Position numbers and translations under genes: made by a program
Assembly (NCBI RefSeq): GCF_020193575.1
Contig: NZ_JADYVD010000013.1
Span: forward strand, 1 to 64,000
Source of the DNA: Ensifer sp. IC4062
GTDB lineage: Bacteria > Pseudomonadota > Alphaproteobacteria > Rhizobiales > Rhizobiaceae
Direction of reading: 5' to 3'
Length of the DNA: 64,000 nucleotides
Notes under the pieces: generated by a model
Told to the model about the DNA's origin: nothing
The model's database searches: none
Seen by the model: the letters and a program-made list of their open reading frames with translations, nothing else
In this document: piece by piece, positions 1-9,208 of the stretch
How the letters are laid out: each line of letters opens with the position of its first letter
Numbering within the stretch: the stretch's first letter is position 1

Positions 1-1
1 C

Positions 2-181
2 TTCATCCATGACTTCAAGCATGGCATCAGCGCGATCTCCAACCATCCCGTTCCGCTCCTATCGATTAAGGAGCTTATCTCGCGGCCTCGATCACAAAAG
101 GAAAGGTGGGCTGTTCGTCGCGCTCACCCACATTCCAATGACGATTATAAAAATCGCATCCGAATTTTGAGGGACGCCTAA
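2..181 (+). CDS. C-terminal end of an unidentified protein (runs in from the left edge)
   Basis: An open frame of 59 codons enters from the window edge and stops with TAA at 179-181. The visible tail is basic and polar (many Arg, Lys and His) with no membrane segment. I do not recognise the family. It reads on the same strand as the nod box and DUF3846-like gene that follow, but the decayed toxin-antitoxin remnant on the other strand separates them. It could be a genuine gene end or the tail of another pseudogene, since only about 180 bases are visible. Confidence 0.4.
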   Translation, partial: FIHDFKHGISAISNHPVPLLSIKELISRPRSQKERWAVRRAHPHSNDDYKNRIRILRDA

Positions 182-197
182 AGATGGTGTCAGGGAT

Positions 198-646
198 TCA
201 GCGCGCTGTTGAGATCATGCAACCACCATCAGCATCGTGGGCTCGGGGCTCGCGCGTCATTGGAAATCGCATGCACCAGCACGCAGTGGATGCCGAGGAT
301 TTCAGCAGCATTGAGCAGGCGCAGGCCTGCGCCGCGCACATGCCCTGCCGACGCCGCGTCCCTGATAGGCATGGTCGATGGCGAGGCGGCCGAGGACGGC
401 GAACCGGGTCGGGCATATGCGCCGGAACCGGCCAGGCGCTTCCGGCTGCTTTACCGCACCGGAAGCGAGTGCATAATAGCCGATGACGCGGTTGCCTCAC
501 CGACAACGAAGGTGCGTGATGCACCACCCGCCCTGCTTGGCGCGGGCGCGGCGACGCAGCCAGTCATCCAGTTCAGGGACGCCGGAGTTGAATTCGGCCA
601 GTCGTGATGATCGGCAAGCGTTGCCGGTGCGCTGAGGGTCACGCCC
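198..646 (-). pseudogene. Decayed GNAT-family acetyltransferase toxin
   Basis: On the minus strand the pieces of a GCN5-type N-acetyltransferase toxin (the type paired with DUF1778 antitoxins, which acetylate aminoacyl-tRNA) can be read, but only by switching frames. One frame gives the N-terminal signature with LAEFNSGVPELDDWLRRRA. Another gives ASRTFVVGE. A third gives the acetyl-CoA loop region (like AIDHAYQGRGVGRA) and the ILGIHCVLVHAISNDARA stretch. At least two frameshifts and a 3' deletion make it non-functional. The identification rests on family knowledge of these conserved stretches. It sits just downstream of a matching antitoxin remnant, as expected for such a module. Confidence 0.6.
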
Positions 647-830
647 CAATCCCACGGCGCGTTGGTCGACATGGTGCGTTTCAGAGCCCATTGGGCTACG
701 TGGGCTCATCGAGCCGGGCAAGGTACTCGGCACAGATTTCGGGGCTGACCATGAATATGGTACGCAACGACCCAGGATTCAGACCAATACTGTCCGGCTT
801 CGCGTCGGAATGAAATCGAAATGGTGGCCG
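647..830 (-). pseudogene. Remnant of a DUF1778 antitoxin
   Basis: Immediately upstream of the GNAT remnant on the minus strand, one frame reads FMVSPEICAEYLARLDEPT. After a shift, the tail ends in ...RTMSTNAPWD. This is how DUF1778 (TacA-type) antitoxins end: a C-terminal toxin-neutralising helix and a short Pro-Trp tail. The N-terminal ribbon-helix-helix part is not recognisable. In intact modules the antitoxin would repress the operon and neutralise the acetyltransferase toxin. Here both partners are broken. Confidence 0.5.
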
Positions 831-935
831 CTTCGTTTCGGGAGCATTGTCCGACTTCACCAAAATACGCAGTCAACTCGCGAATAAATACCGCAAGCGC
901 ACTCAAGCCGATGTCTAAACGCATTCGCTCGCACG

Positions 936-984
936 TTCCATGGTGTGGATAGGGCCCATACAAACAATCGATTTTCCTAATCTT
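936..984 (+). promoter_or_regulatory. nod box (NodD-binding site) upstream of the DUF3846-like gene
   Basis: The sequence contains TTCCATGGTGTGGAT, a short gap, then CAAACAATCGATTTTCC and AATCTT. These are the spaced blocks of the rhizobial nod box, including the strongly conserved AAACAATCGATTTT core. It points rightward and lies about 110 bases upstream of the start at 1094. It predicts flavonoid- and NodD-dependent transcription. The call is by eye against the known consensus. Confidence 0.8.
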
Positions 985-1093
985 GCCAAATGCTGCATAG
1001 CGAAACCATCAACCGAGGTGGGCTGATCACGCCGCTGCTTAATCGTTCGACGCTTGCCGCATGACATTTACGACAATAGAGAAAGGCTGGGAC

Positions 1094-1579
1094 ATGAAGA
1101 ATGTCGCATACCTCTTGGACCCGGAGACGACACTCTTTCGCACTGTTGAGATTGCCGACGGCATCGGCCTCGCGCCGATCTTTAGTTTGCTCGGTTGCCG
1201 ACTAGTGCAGATGATCCGCTTTGACGACTCGCATACACTATTCTTAGATGAAGAGGGACTGCGGGATGGGGTAACAGCCTTCACGTTTTTTGACTCCTAC
1301 CCTCAGCCTCTTGGGGGGAAAATCGTTCTTATCCGAGGTGATGGAAGCGATCCTCTTTTTTCACCCTCGATAAAAATCGAGGCGGCTGCCGTGCATTTCC
1401 AATGCTGTCGTCCGGTACTTGACCCGGTTTTTGTCACAGCAGATGATGTGACTCCGAAAGGTCTCATCCTTGCGGGCGGGTTGGCAGACTTGAAAGTTCG
1501 AATCGAACGTCGTCCGCCCATGCTCTTGGACGGAAGGCATGATGTATATCGCAATCATGGAAAAGACTTGAATTCTTAA
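1094..1579 (+). CDS. DUF3846-like protein behind a nod box
   Basis: The 161-residue protein starts MKNVAYLLDPETTLFRTVEI. Its early part (predicted isomer of a strand/helix module, then GCRLVQMIRFDDSHTLFLDE, then YPQPLGGKIVLI) resembles DUF3846, small proteins of unknown function common on plasmids and phages. I chose the ATG at 1094 because a purine-rich AGAAAGG precedes it and DUF3846 proteins start at this point. An in-frame ATG at 1061 is possible. It lies about 110 bases downstream of a good nod box with no other gene between, so it should be induced with the nodulation genes. No signal peptide or membrane segment is visible. Function is unknown. Confidence 0.65.
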   Translation: MKNVAYLLDPETTLFRTVEIADGIGLAPIFSLLGCRLVQMIRFDDSHTLFLDEEGLRDGVTAFTFFDSYPQPLGGKIVLIRGDGSDPLFSPSIKIEAAAVHFQCCRPVLDPVFVTADDVTPKGLILAGGLADLKVRIERRPPMLLDGRHDVYRNHGKDLNS

Positions 1580-1756
1580 AAGATGTCGAGCCAATCACCG
1601 GCGCAGGAGCAGGATCCGCTCCCCCCGTTCCCCCGGCGAAAAGCAAATAGTTCTATGCCCCCGGAGACAAGGGCCTTTGTCTGCCGCCCCTTCCAGAGAA
1701 ATCGGAGCCGAAAACGCGGTGCGTCGGGTGAAAGACTTGCAGCGGCGCGCGTGGAT

Positions 1757-2947
1757 TCACCGCTTTATCGAGATCCAAGATCCGCCAGATTCGTGGCTGT
1801 CGGCACAAGCATCGATGAACAACATACCTTTGAGCCCGTCCTCAACCCCGGAAAGCTCGACGCTATCTTTCGGGAGAGCATACCCCGCGCGGCGCGCGGC
1901 TATCGCTATGCCAGCCTCGGCATAGAGATTTGCCCATGCATCCACTAAAGCTTCTCCATGCCCCCGTGGGAGGTGTATCAGGCGTTCTGCTTCGGGTAAC
2001 ATTCCACTGCCGTGACCGCGCACAAAAATCTGCTCCTGCTCCCCTAAGGGCACATAGCGCAGCACTTCCGGTTTTTCCTGATCCCACTCGAGCCCACCCT
2101 TGTCGCCCCACACGCGAATGCGAAGGCCGCAATATTGGCCAGGAGCAGCTTGCGTTACCCAAAGGATCCCAGGTGCACCATTCTCGAGACGGAAAGTGAT
2201 GTAGGCGGTGTCTTCCATCGCCTTCGGAGCGCCACAGGTGTGAAACTCAGCCCTGAGCCTGTCGATATCCTGTCCAGTCATTGTGTGCAGGAGATGATAG
2301 GCGTGCGTGCCGATATCTCCGGTCGCCGACGCGCGACCCACCTTCTCGGGATCTTGTCGCCACATAGCCCCCCTCGCCTCAGATGAGAAGGGCCCTGTCG
2401 CCCACTCCTGAACATACTCCACATGTGCCTGCCGGACCGTGCCGACGGCCCCGTTTCGAATCATGTGCTTAGCCTGGCGAACCATCGCGTGATGTGCGTA
2501 TGGGTAAGTCATGATGACCAGGCGATCCGTCGCTCTTTGCAATTCCACGAGTTCTTGGGCGTCGGAAACTGTTGTTGTCATGGGCTTGTCGAGTATTACA
2601 TCGATGCCGGCCTTCAGAAATGCCGTCGCGATCCGATGGTGTGTCCAGTTTGGCGTCACGATCGAGACTGCCTCTATACCGTCGGCCCGTGCGGCTTCTG
2701 CTGTTGCCATAGCGTTCCAGTCGCTGTACGACCGGTCCGGCGCGATCATCCACTCTGCAGCGGAAGCGTGCGCGTTATCCGGGTCTGAAGAAAGAGCCCC
2801 CGCGACAATTTCCCAGTGGTTCGACAGCCGGGCCCCAGCGAGATGCCATCGGCCGACAAGCCCCCCCTTTCCACCGCCGATGAATCCTAACCGCAGGCGT
2901 CGTCCGAGCAGCGGACTCCGCAGGTCGCTTTTTCCAATAAAGACCAT
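1757..2947 (-). CDS. Gfo/Idh/MocA-family NAD(P)-dependent oxidoreductase (y4hM-like)
   Basis: The 396-residue protein has an N-terminal Rossmann fold ([16 protein letters not shown] around residues 19-35, the GxGxxG-type dinucleotide site) and the family motif [15 protein letters not shown], where the EKP-type lysine is the catalytic/cofactor contact. The C-terminal half is the usual alpha/beta substrate domain. Relatives act on inositols, rhizopine or other polyols and sugars, and the substrate cannot be told from sequence. pNGR234a carries a similar gene (y4hM) near its nod locus, as I recall. It is transcribed toward the DUF3846-like gene, leaving only about 180 bases between their ends. 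Confidence 0.85.
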   Translation of the reverse strand: MVFIGKSDLRSPLLGRRLRLGFIGGGKGGLVGRWHLAGARLSNHWEIVAGALSSDPDNAHASAAEWMIAPDRSYSDWNAMATAEAARADGIEAVSIVTPNWTHHRIATAFLKAGIDVILDKPMTTTVSDAQELVELQRATDRLVIMTYPYAHHAMVRQAKHMIRNGAVGTVRQAHVEYVQEWATGPFSSEARGAMWRQDPEKVGRASATGDIGTHAYHLLHTMTGQDIDRLRAEFHTCGAPKAMEDTAYITFRLENGAPGILWVTQAAPGQYCGLRIRVWGDKGGLEWDQEKPEVLRYVPLGEQEQIFVRGHGSGMLPEAERLIHLPRGHGEALVDAWANLYAEAGIAIAARRAGYALPKDSVELSGVEDGLKGMLFIDACADSHESGGSWISIKR

Positions 2948-3402
2948 TGATCACTCCTTGTTTATTTTTCTACAGCATTGCCGGCGGCAAGCCACTGCAG
3001 GAGACTGAGCGTTGCACAGCACCCACCGTTAAATGCCCTCGCGGCCGCTGCTGCCTTATTGCGGCCCTGTTGCTGCTCGGTGCTCGGTGCCCCCCCGGGG
3101 AAAGGCTGTACTCCCAGTGTGCTCCTCTCAAGTCCTCAACTCGGGCATTTGCGGATTAGCGTGCATGTATCATGCCAAGGAGAAAATCGTCTCTAAACAA
3201 CAAGATTGGCTCTCGATACGCCTATGTCGCGTGTCCGACATCGTCTCGAATCGCATACGCAAAATAGGTTCAATCAGCAGCGCAAACTGAAGCGATCTTC
3301 GACAAAGACCTCCGCCTGTCGAGATTGCAGCCGAAATGCGCCGCATTGGTTTGCGGCATCGATGAGAGCTAGAGCGATATGGACCCCGGCGGGGCGTACA
3401 CC
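2948..3402. other. Intergenic stretch with no recognisable gene
   Basis: This 455-base stretch lies between the oxidoreductase start and the end of the small gene at 3403. Short open frames on both strands look like shadows and match no family I know. It must contain the promoter of the oxidoreductase near 2950-3050, but I cannot assign boxes with confidence, and I see no nod box here. Confidence 0.5.
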
Positions 3403-3684
3403 TCAATCGACACGGTTCGATAGCAATACACTCAGGACTTCCGCAGCGGTGACGAGGGCCCGCTTGACATCCTCCTCGGAGAGGTGGCGAACGCGCTCTG
3501 ACGATATCCGAAGACAAATCACAACGCCCTGCATATATGTACATGCGACGCCAGCCTGTTCGCGTATATCGCGGATGGTGTCAATCGAGCGGTCTAGAAG
3601 GCGGCTGATCTCATAAGGAGTGAGTTTGTCGACCTCGTTTGCCGCGCTGAGCAACTCTGCAATGAAATCCGTCGTTAAAGTCAT
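3403..3684 (-). CDS. Small conserved-looking hypothetical protein
   Basis: The 93-residue protein (from the ATG at 3684) reads MTLTTDFIAELLSAANEVDK and continues with LTPYEISRLLDRSIDTIRDI. It has a regular amphipathic helical pattern with a helix-turn-helix feel around residues 17-40, then a mixed C-terminus. Composition is like a folded cytosolic protein rather than a shadow frame, and nothing on the other strand is convincing. I do not recognise the family. The flanks hold only decayed DNA, so context gives no function. Confidence 0.5.
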   Translation of the reverse strand: MTLTTDFIAELLSAANEVDKLTPYEISRLLDRSIDTIRDIREQAGVACTYMQGVVICLRISSERVRHLSEEDVKRALVTAAEVLSVLLSNRVD

Positions 3685-3696
3685 ATTTGAACGCAA

Positions 3697-4194
3697 TGTC
3701 GGAACTCCGAATTAGTCACATGCCGAACCCTGCCGGGCAGAAAGAGCGACTGCTGCCCGCAGCCGTCCAGATCGGGGCCGCACAAAAGGGCGCCATGCTT
3801 ACCCCTACCGCCGGCCAAACTCATTCACACATGATCTGGCAAGTGTAGAGTACAAGAGCGGCTACATCTGCCCAAAACCTGTCCACCGCCTTATGGACAA
3901 CCGGATTCATGTGGATTCCGAGCGATGTGCTTTCCACGGGTAATCCTTCCTTTGAGACGCAAAGCGGTTTCAAGCGCCAGCACTCTCGAACTGCTCTAAT
4001 ATCGATGCAAATCAAGCGTGGTTGTTTTTGCAGCATTGGTAAGGCTAGTAAAATAGATAGTTTGCATCACGAGCATCCGCACTTTGAATACGGCGCCGAC
4101 GGTCTGCCGGATTGGCAGAGAGCTCTCTCATGACCCGGCGAAGCCGTGCCCTAACGTATGCGCGGCGACCGCTCTCCGAATTGTGACCTTCTTC
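3697..4194. other. Gap before an insertion-sequence remnant; nothing recognisable
   Basis: About 500 bases with short, low-quality open frames on both strands. I see no motif, RNA gene or regulatory box that I can support. The right end adjoins the 3' end of the decayed IS5-type transposase. Confidence 0.4.
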
Positions 4195-4950
4195 AGAGAT
4201 CGCTCCATCAGATTCGCGTGGCGACCAGCTTTACGGCGGCAAGATAGTTTTGGGACGCTTGCCATATCGGGTTGCGATGTCTCGGGACTGCTTGATCTTG
4301 TTCAACAATCGCTCAAAGAGGTTCCGCTGCCGATAGACCCAGCGGGAGAACACGAAGGAGCCTTCACGGTTTGTCTTCGGCGGGATGTTGGCCCAGACCT
4401 TTCGCTCGGCCGCCTTGGCCCGAATGGCATTGCTGACGTACCCCTCGTCGGCCCGCAGGATGTGTCCCGTCGCCGAGCTCGTCCGTCAGCGCGCCGCCTC
4501 AGTGCAGTCGGCGATCTGCCCGCCAGTCATACGAGGGGTGACGGGGCGACCTTCAGCGTCGACCAGCGCGTGAATTTGTTCGTAAGTCCCCCGCGGGAAA
4601 GTCCCATGTCGCAATTATCTCCGTCCCCTTTTCCGTGGCCGCATGCTGGTAAACACAGACACAGGTCGAGTCGATCGTGACGATGTCGCCATCGTAAGCC
4701 TCCGAAACTGCTTCAAGAAGCCAATCCCCGAACCCCGGCTTTCCGCCAGTGGACGACGCGATTGTAGCGGGTGGTCGACGGACCATACCGTTCCGAGATC
4801 TCCGCACCGGGCCACCCCGTACGGAACTGCCCGCGAACGCCGTTCAGCACCCGCCAATCTTGACCAGGGAACGCCGCGAGGCTTGTTGGGCAACAACGGC
4901 GGCAGGATTGATCGTTCGTGATCCGTGAGTTCATAGCGGCGAGCCTTGAA
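4195..4950 (-). pseudogene. Decayed IS5-family transposase
   Basis: Read on the minus strand, the frame starts MSRRYELTDHERSILPPLLP and continues with pieces typical of IS5-group transposases: ERYGPSTTRYNR, WRKAG, EAVSEAYDGDIVTIDSTCV, HQHAATEK, then an ILRADEGY-like stretch and a C-terminal NLFERLLNKIKQ-like segment ending KLVATRI. The pieces lie in at least three frames and the middle is damaged, so no transposase can be made. I could not identify clear terminal inverted repeats. Confidence 0.7.
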
Positions 4951-5201
4951 TCACGACAGGCGATGAACACACTAAGCAATTTAATGAGTTTACGCCCTAA
5001 CTATTCCCTGCCCTGTCGGAGCCTATGGTCAACAGGAGGACCGTGCTGGTCAGGAGGTCGGTCGTCGGGGATTCATTCAGCGACCTTTGGTCGAGGGCCG
5101 TCTCGTCTCAGCCGCGGATGAGAATAGTACGCCTTCGCGCCTGCTCCTGCCAGTGCGTAGAGCTGGGCAAAGGTTTCGGTGCAAGCAAAATGGGCACTCC
5201 A

Positions 5202-5945
5202 TCACCAAATAAGCTTGAGGCCGGATACCATCAGAAGCACGGAAAGAATAATGCGAATCCAGCAAGCGGAAAGATATCGGCTTCCGATTAAAGCGCCTAT
5301 CGATCCACCTGCCGCAACCGCAAGCAACCACCACGGCAGGAAGTTTGGAAGTGCATTCCATGAAGCGCAGGCTCCAATCAAGGCAGCGGTTGAATTCATC
5401 AAATTATAGACGGCCGTGGTTGCAGCGGTCTGATGTGCTGTTCCCCAATTCCTGGCAAGGATCACTGGTGCGAGGAATATGCCGCCTCCGCTCCCGGTGA
5501 TGCCCGAGACGAAACCGACAACAGCTCCCGTGATCAATGCAGCGTGGAGCGGCGGCGTTTTTGGCATGGTTATGACTGAAGCGCTCTTGCGAAGCGCGGA
5601 TCGCGCCATCTGAATCGCGGAAACTATAAGGATCAACCCGACAACCGGGTGATAGACTCTCTCGGGAAGGTGCACTGAACCACCGAGAACTGAAAAAGGA
5701 AAGCCCAGAATGGCGAAAGGATACACGTTACGCCAGGACAGCCGCCCCACCTTCAGGAAATGGGCCGTGCCGATCGCCGCGACCATCAGGTTCAAAGCGA
5801 GAGCTGTCGGCTTAATGACCAACGGCGAAAAGCCAGAAAGCGCCATGGCGGCAATGTAGCTTGATGCCCCAGCTTGTCCGACTGCTGCATACGCCAATGC
5901 AATGACGAAAAAAGCTATTCCGAGGCCGGTTGCTACCGTGTCCAT
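5202..5945 (-). CDS. TauE/SafE-family sulfite/organosulfur-type permease
   Basis: The 247-residue, very hydrophobic protein has about seven to eight predicted membrane segments. It carries the family's two repeated halves, each with a small-residue motif: GQAGASSYIAAMALSGFSP near residue 25 and GITGSGGGIFLAPVILA near 150. TauE/SafE permeases move small anions (sulfite, sulfoacetate and similar) across the inner membrane, and the substrate here is unknown. It stands alone with decayed DNA on both sides, so it has no operon partners to suggest a role. Length is normal for the family. Confidence 0.85.
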   Translation of the reverse strand: MDTVATGLGIAFFVIALAYAAVGQAGASSYIAAMALSGFSPLVIKPTALALNLMVAAIGTAHFLKVGRLSWRNVYPFAILGFPFSVLGGSVHLPERVYHPVVGLILIVSAIQMARSALRKSASVITMPKTPPLHAALITGAVVGFVSGITGSGGGIFLAPVILARNWGTAHQTAATTAVYNLMNSTAALIGACASWNALPNFLPWWLLAVAAGGSIGALIGSRYLSACWIRIILSVLLMVSGLKLIW

Positions 5946-6058
5946 TGCTGTCTTAGCCTCTGTGCGAACGCCAGCGCGCGACGGTGCGGCCGTTTTGCAG
6001 TTGCGGAAAGCGGGGACCCGCCGATTAGTTCAGGTTTACCCAGTAGAAAGGCCGTCTT

Positions 6059-6290
6059 TCACAGTGCTTCCAACTGCAATAAACGGACCATTCCCAATCG
6101 TCCCTCGCCATTGCGCATTACCGGTAACCTATCCATCCCCTTTGAACGCACGGATGCATCTTGCGCAACGAGCGCCGTCGACGTCGCATTCATCTCCTCA
6201 ACGATCACAGCGTTCTGCTGGGTTGTCTGAACCGCAAGTTGACCGCGGAAGGACCTCCAATCCGACTGTCTGCTCCTCAGTAGCCGAAAT
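6059..6290 (-). pseudogene. C-terminal scrap of a methyl-accepting chemotaxis protein
   Basis: One minus-strand frame reads TTQQNAVIVEEMNATSTALV. This is the characteristic end of the signalling domain of chemoreceptors (family form TQQNAAMVEE..AAS..L). Nothing of the sensor domain or the rest of the signalling hairpin is intact, so this is a fragment. The remaining sequence to about 6710 has short frames on both strands and may hold more of the same decayed gene, but I cannot place it. Confidence 0.55.
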
Positions 6291-6713
6291 GCAAAGGCGT
6301 ATCGGAGTGCAGCCCCTTGGTCGGCCTCGAGTCTGACGGCTCCGCTTAGCTTCCTCCTTCGCGAACTGGCAAGACTGCTGGCGTTATGGGACATTCAACT
6401 GACCTACTTCTGAACAGCACCATCCTCCACTGTCGCAAAGTGTGCCCCGGCAGCAAGCTCACGCAGGTAGCTGGAAATCTGCAGGAATTTGCCGTCAGTC
6501 TTTTGACAAGCAGAATGTGGATCGATTGCCGACAACTCTGTCGTGTTTGTCGAATCCGCGACAGAAATCTTTTTGACTTTGGATCTCCACTAGCCAACTG
6601 AAAAGTACCGGCGAATCTGAGCTGCAATAGCATCGACGCAATTGGCATGGATTTTGAGATCCTCATCGAAAGGCAGCGGGAACTGCTGAGTGGCATGCGA
6701 GCGGGAGACCATG

Positions 6714-8102
6714 ATGGCTGACGGCGGAAAGACTTGCGCGGGAACGCGTACGATCGAAAGCATCGCGCCGCTGACCTCCACCCTTGCAAAGTACTGCGAG
6801 GCGCACCTACCATGGTACACCATCTATCCGACTGTACCGGATTTCTCCGCAGCCGTCGGCGCTGAGGCTTGTAAGGAGTGGCTAAGCAGTTTGCCGGCTT
6901 CAGACCCCGTGTCGTTGTATCTCCACATTCCGTTCTGCCGGTCTATGTGCTGGTATTGTGGCTTTCCCACGAGCATCACTCGGCGAGACGCATCGATCCT
7001 CGATTATCTCACGGCCCTGCGTGAGGAGATCCGTTTGGTAGCAGCCCACGCGCCGCAGGCGCTGTCCGTCAGCGACGTGCACTTCGGCGGTGGAACACCG
7101 ACCATCATCAAGCCAGAAGATTTTCTGGCTCTGATGGATCTCCTGCGCCGCTGTTTCACGTTCAGGAAAACGGCTACCATCGCTGTCGAGATCGAGCCGC
7201 GCACCTTCACGGCCGAGATGGCCGAAGCCTTAGGAGCAGCCGAGGTAAGCCGCGTGAGCCTCGGCGTGCAAAGTTTTGATCCCATTGTTCAAAACGCGAT
7301 CAACCGGGTCCAGAGCGAAGCGCAGACGACCGCTGCCATTGAAAACCTGCGCCGGATTGGGATAAGTCGCATCAACTTCGACCTCATGTACGGGCTCCCG
7401 CATCAAACGGTGCAATCCTGCGTTCAGAGCGCGACGGCAGCGGTCGCAATGCGCCCTGACCGGCTTGCGGTGTTTGGCTACGCGCACGTTCCATCCTATA
7501 GGAAAAATCAGCGCCTGATCGACGAGAAGTCGCTGCCTGATATAGCTGCCCGAGCTGAGCAGGCCATGGCTGTGGCCGATACGCTGATCGCCGGCGGCTA
7601 TCGCCAAATCGGGCTCGACCATTTCGCCTTACCGGACGACGAACTCGCGCTCGCTCAGAAGGCCGGTCGTCTACGGCGCAATTCTTTGGGCTACTCAGCC
7701 GACACCTGCCAAACCCTGATTGGCTTCGGCGCCTCGGCTATCGGCCGTCTCGGTGACGGTTATGTCCTGAACGAACCTGCACAGAGTTCCTACACCCGGC
7801 GCATAGCAGCTGGCCACCTGGCGACTACCAGGGGCTGTCGTCTCACTGACGAAGATCGCGTGCGAGCCGCAATCATCGAGCGCCTGATGTGCGATTTGGA
7901 GGCCGACGTGTCGTCAATCTGTTCCGACCATGGCTTCGATGCGACCCGCTTTCTCGATTCAGCTCAGCGCTTGTCGGTGCTGGCCGAGGACGGGATAGTG
8001 GAGGTCGACAAGGGGTTCGTTCGCGTGCGGCAGGAGCATCGCTTTGTGCTTCGCGCCGTCGCTGCCGCATTCGACGCCTATCTTGACCGCTCACGCTATT
8101 AG
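6714..8102 (+). CDS. hemN: Oxygen-independent coproporphyrinogen III oxidase
   Basis: This radical-SAM enzyme decarboxylates coproporphyrinogen III to protoporphyrinogen IX without oxygen, supporting haem synthesis in micro-oxic nodules. The motif CRSMCWYCG near residue 60 supplies the three cysteines (CxxxCxxC) of the [4Fe-4S] cluster. It is followed by HFGGGTPT (the SAM-binding GGGTP), GVQSFDP, and the C-terminal HemN domain. Length of 462 residues is normal. I placed the start at the second ATG of the pair at 6711/6714 because GGGAG lies about six bases before it. A GTG at 6690 is also open. It is separate from the nod operon, ending 230 bases before the second nod box. I could not find a convincing FNR/FixK box. 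Confidence 0.93.
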   Translation: MADGGKTCAGTRTIESIAPLTSTLAKYCEAHLPWYTIYPTVPDFSAAVGAEACKEWLSSLPASDPVSLYLHIPFCRSMCWYCGFPTSITRRDASILDYLTALREEIRLVAAHAPQALSVSDVHFGGGTPTIIKPEDFLALMDLLRRCFTFRKTATIAVEIEPRTFTAEMAEALGAAEVSRVSLGVQSFDPIVQNAINRVQSEAQTTAAIENLRRIGISRINFDLMYGLPHQTVQSCVQSATAAVAMRPDRLAVFGYAHVPSYRKNQRLIDEKSLPDIAARAEQAMAVADTLIAGGYRQIGLDHFALPDDELALAQKAGRLRRNSLGYSADTCQTLIGFGASAIGRLGDGYVLNEPAQSSYTRRIAAGHLATTRGCRLTDEDRVRAAIIERLMCDLEADVSSICSDHGFDATRFLDSAQRLSVLAEDGIVEVDKGFVRVRQEHRFVLRAVAAAFDAYLDRSRY

Positions 8103-8334
8103 CAGGGCCAAGGGGAATTCGCAGATACGCATGGAGATCGAGCCACATTGATCTCGCGGGTTTCTGCCGAACGGCTCGGGAGCAAGGAGTATTAGCTTCA
8201 TTGCCGCTGTCGGCCAAGTCTCAGTCCGATAGCGTGGCCGCACGGCCTCGCGCGCGCGGCTGGGTGGTGATGCTCCCGCCGCCGCATCGCTTTCGCTCAT
8301 CAACCGACGCGAGCAGGTAGATTTGGATCAGATG

Positions 8335-8383
8335 TATCCACAGGATCAATGACTATAATCCAAACAATCAATTTTACGGATCC
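8335..8383 (+). promoter_or_regulatory. nod box driving nodABCIJ-nolO-noeI and probably more
   Basis: The blocks TATCCACAGGATCAATG, then AATCCAAACAATCAATTTTA and GGATC follow the nod box layout on the + strand, with the usual AAACAATC.ATTTTA core. It lies about 235 bases upstream of the nodA start, a long leader typical for this promoter. NodD with a flavonoid inducer should activate transcription of the genes that follow. Confidence 0.88.
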
Positions 8384-8617
8384 GTACAATCGATATTAGA
8401 AGATGCTCAAGTTGAAAAAAATCAAGGGTGTCACTGGTATAGACTTACGAGTGATACGGGAAGGTTGGGAAATGTCACCCACTCGCTGTGCAGGTTCTAA
8501 CAACCAACTTGGTCCGCAATGGGGGGTCGACGACAGTGACGAGCGTCCATCGACCGCGGCAGCTTCGGTCGTTTGATGTGCACGTCAAGAAGCAGCAATA
8601 TGTGGAGTTCTTTGGAT

Positions 8618-9208
8618 ATGCGTCCTCAGGTGCGGTGGAAACTGTGCTGGGAAAATGAGCTGGAGCTCTCCGACCACACGGGACTCGCTGAGTTCTTGCG
8701 GAAGACCTATGGACCGACCGGAGCCTTCAACGCCAAACCATTTGAAGGTGGGCGCAGTTGGGCCGGAGCAAGGCCGGAGTTACGCATAATCGGCTACGAC
8801 GCGCACGGAGTGGCTGCTCATATGGGGCTGTTGCGCCGTTTTATCAGGGTGGGCGATGCCGATCTATTGGTGGCGGAACTGGGTTTGTGGGGGGTTCGAC
8901 CGGACCTCGAAGGACTGGGGCTCAACCACTCCATGCTCGTCATGTACCCCGTGCTGCAGCAGCTTGGCGTTCCGTTCGTGTTTGGCACCGTTCGGCACGC
9001 GCTGCACAAGCTTGTAGGCAGACTCTGCCGAAACGGTCACGCATCAATCTTGGCTGGCGTTCGCGTGCGGTCCACCCTTTCAGATGTCTATCTCAACCTA
9101 CCTCCAACGCGCACTGAAGACGTACTCGTTGTGGTATTTCCGATTGGGCGCTCAATGAACGAATGGCCATCCGGCACATTGATCGAACGGAATGGTCCGG
9201 AACTATGA
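8618..9208 (+). CDS. nodA: Nodulation N-acyltransferase NodA
   Basis: NodA transfers a fatty acyl chain to the free amine made by NodB at the non-reducing end of the chitin oligomer, giving the lipochitooligosaccharide Nod factor. The 196-residue product starts [20 protein letters not shown] and keeps the family hallmarks [46 protein letters not shown] and the end IERNGPEL. I chose 8618 because it gives the standard length and N-terminus. ATGs at 8600 and 8573 are in frame upstream. It overlaps nodB by four bases (ATGA), so the two are translationally coupled. Confidence 0.96.
   Translation: MRPQVRWKLCWENELELSDHTGLAEFLRKTYGPTGAFNAKPFEGGRSWAGARPELRIIGYDAHGVAAHMGLLRRFIRVGDADLLVAELGLWGVRPDLEGLGLNHSMLVMYPVLQQLGVPFVFGTVRHALHKLVGRLCRNGHASILAGVRVRSTLSDVYLNLPPTRTEDVLVVVFPIGRSMNEWPSGTLIERNGPEL

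Noticed and set aside
1583-1948. 121-codon + frame after the DUF3846-like gene
   Set aside because: Half of it is antisense to the oxidoreductase gene and composition is shadow-like.
6645-6675. Possible FNR/FixK box before hemN (TTGAGATCCTCATCGAA)
   Set aside because: The right half does not match TTGAT-N4-ATCAA, so I do not call an anaerobox.
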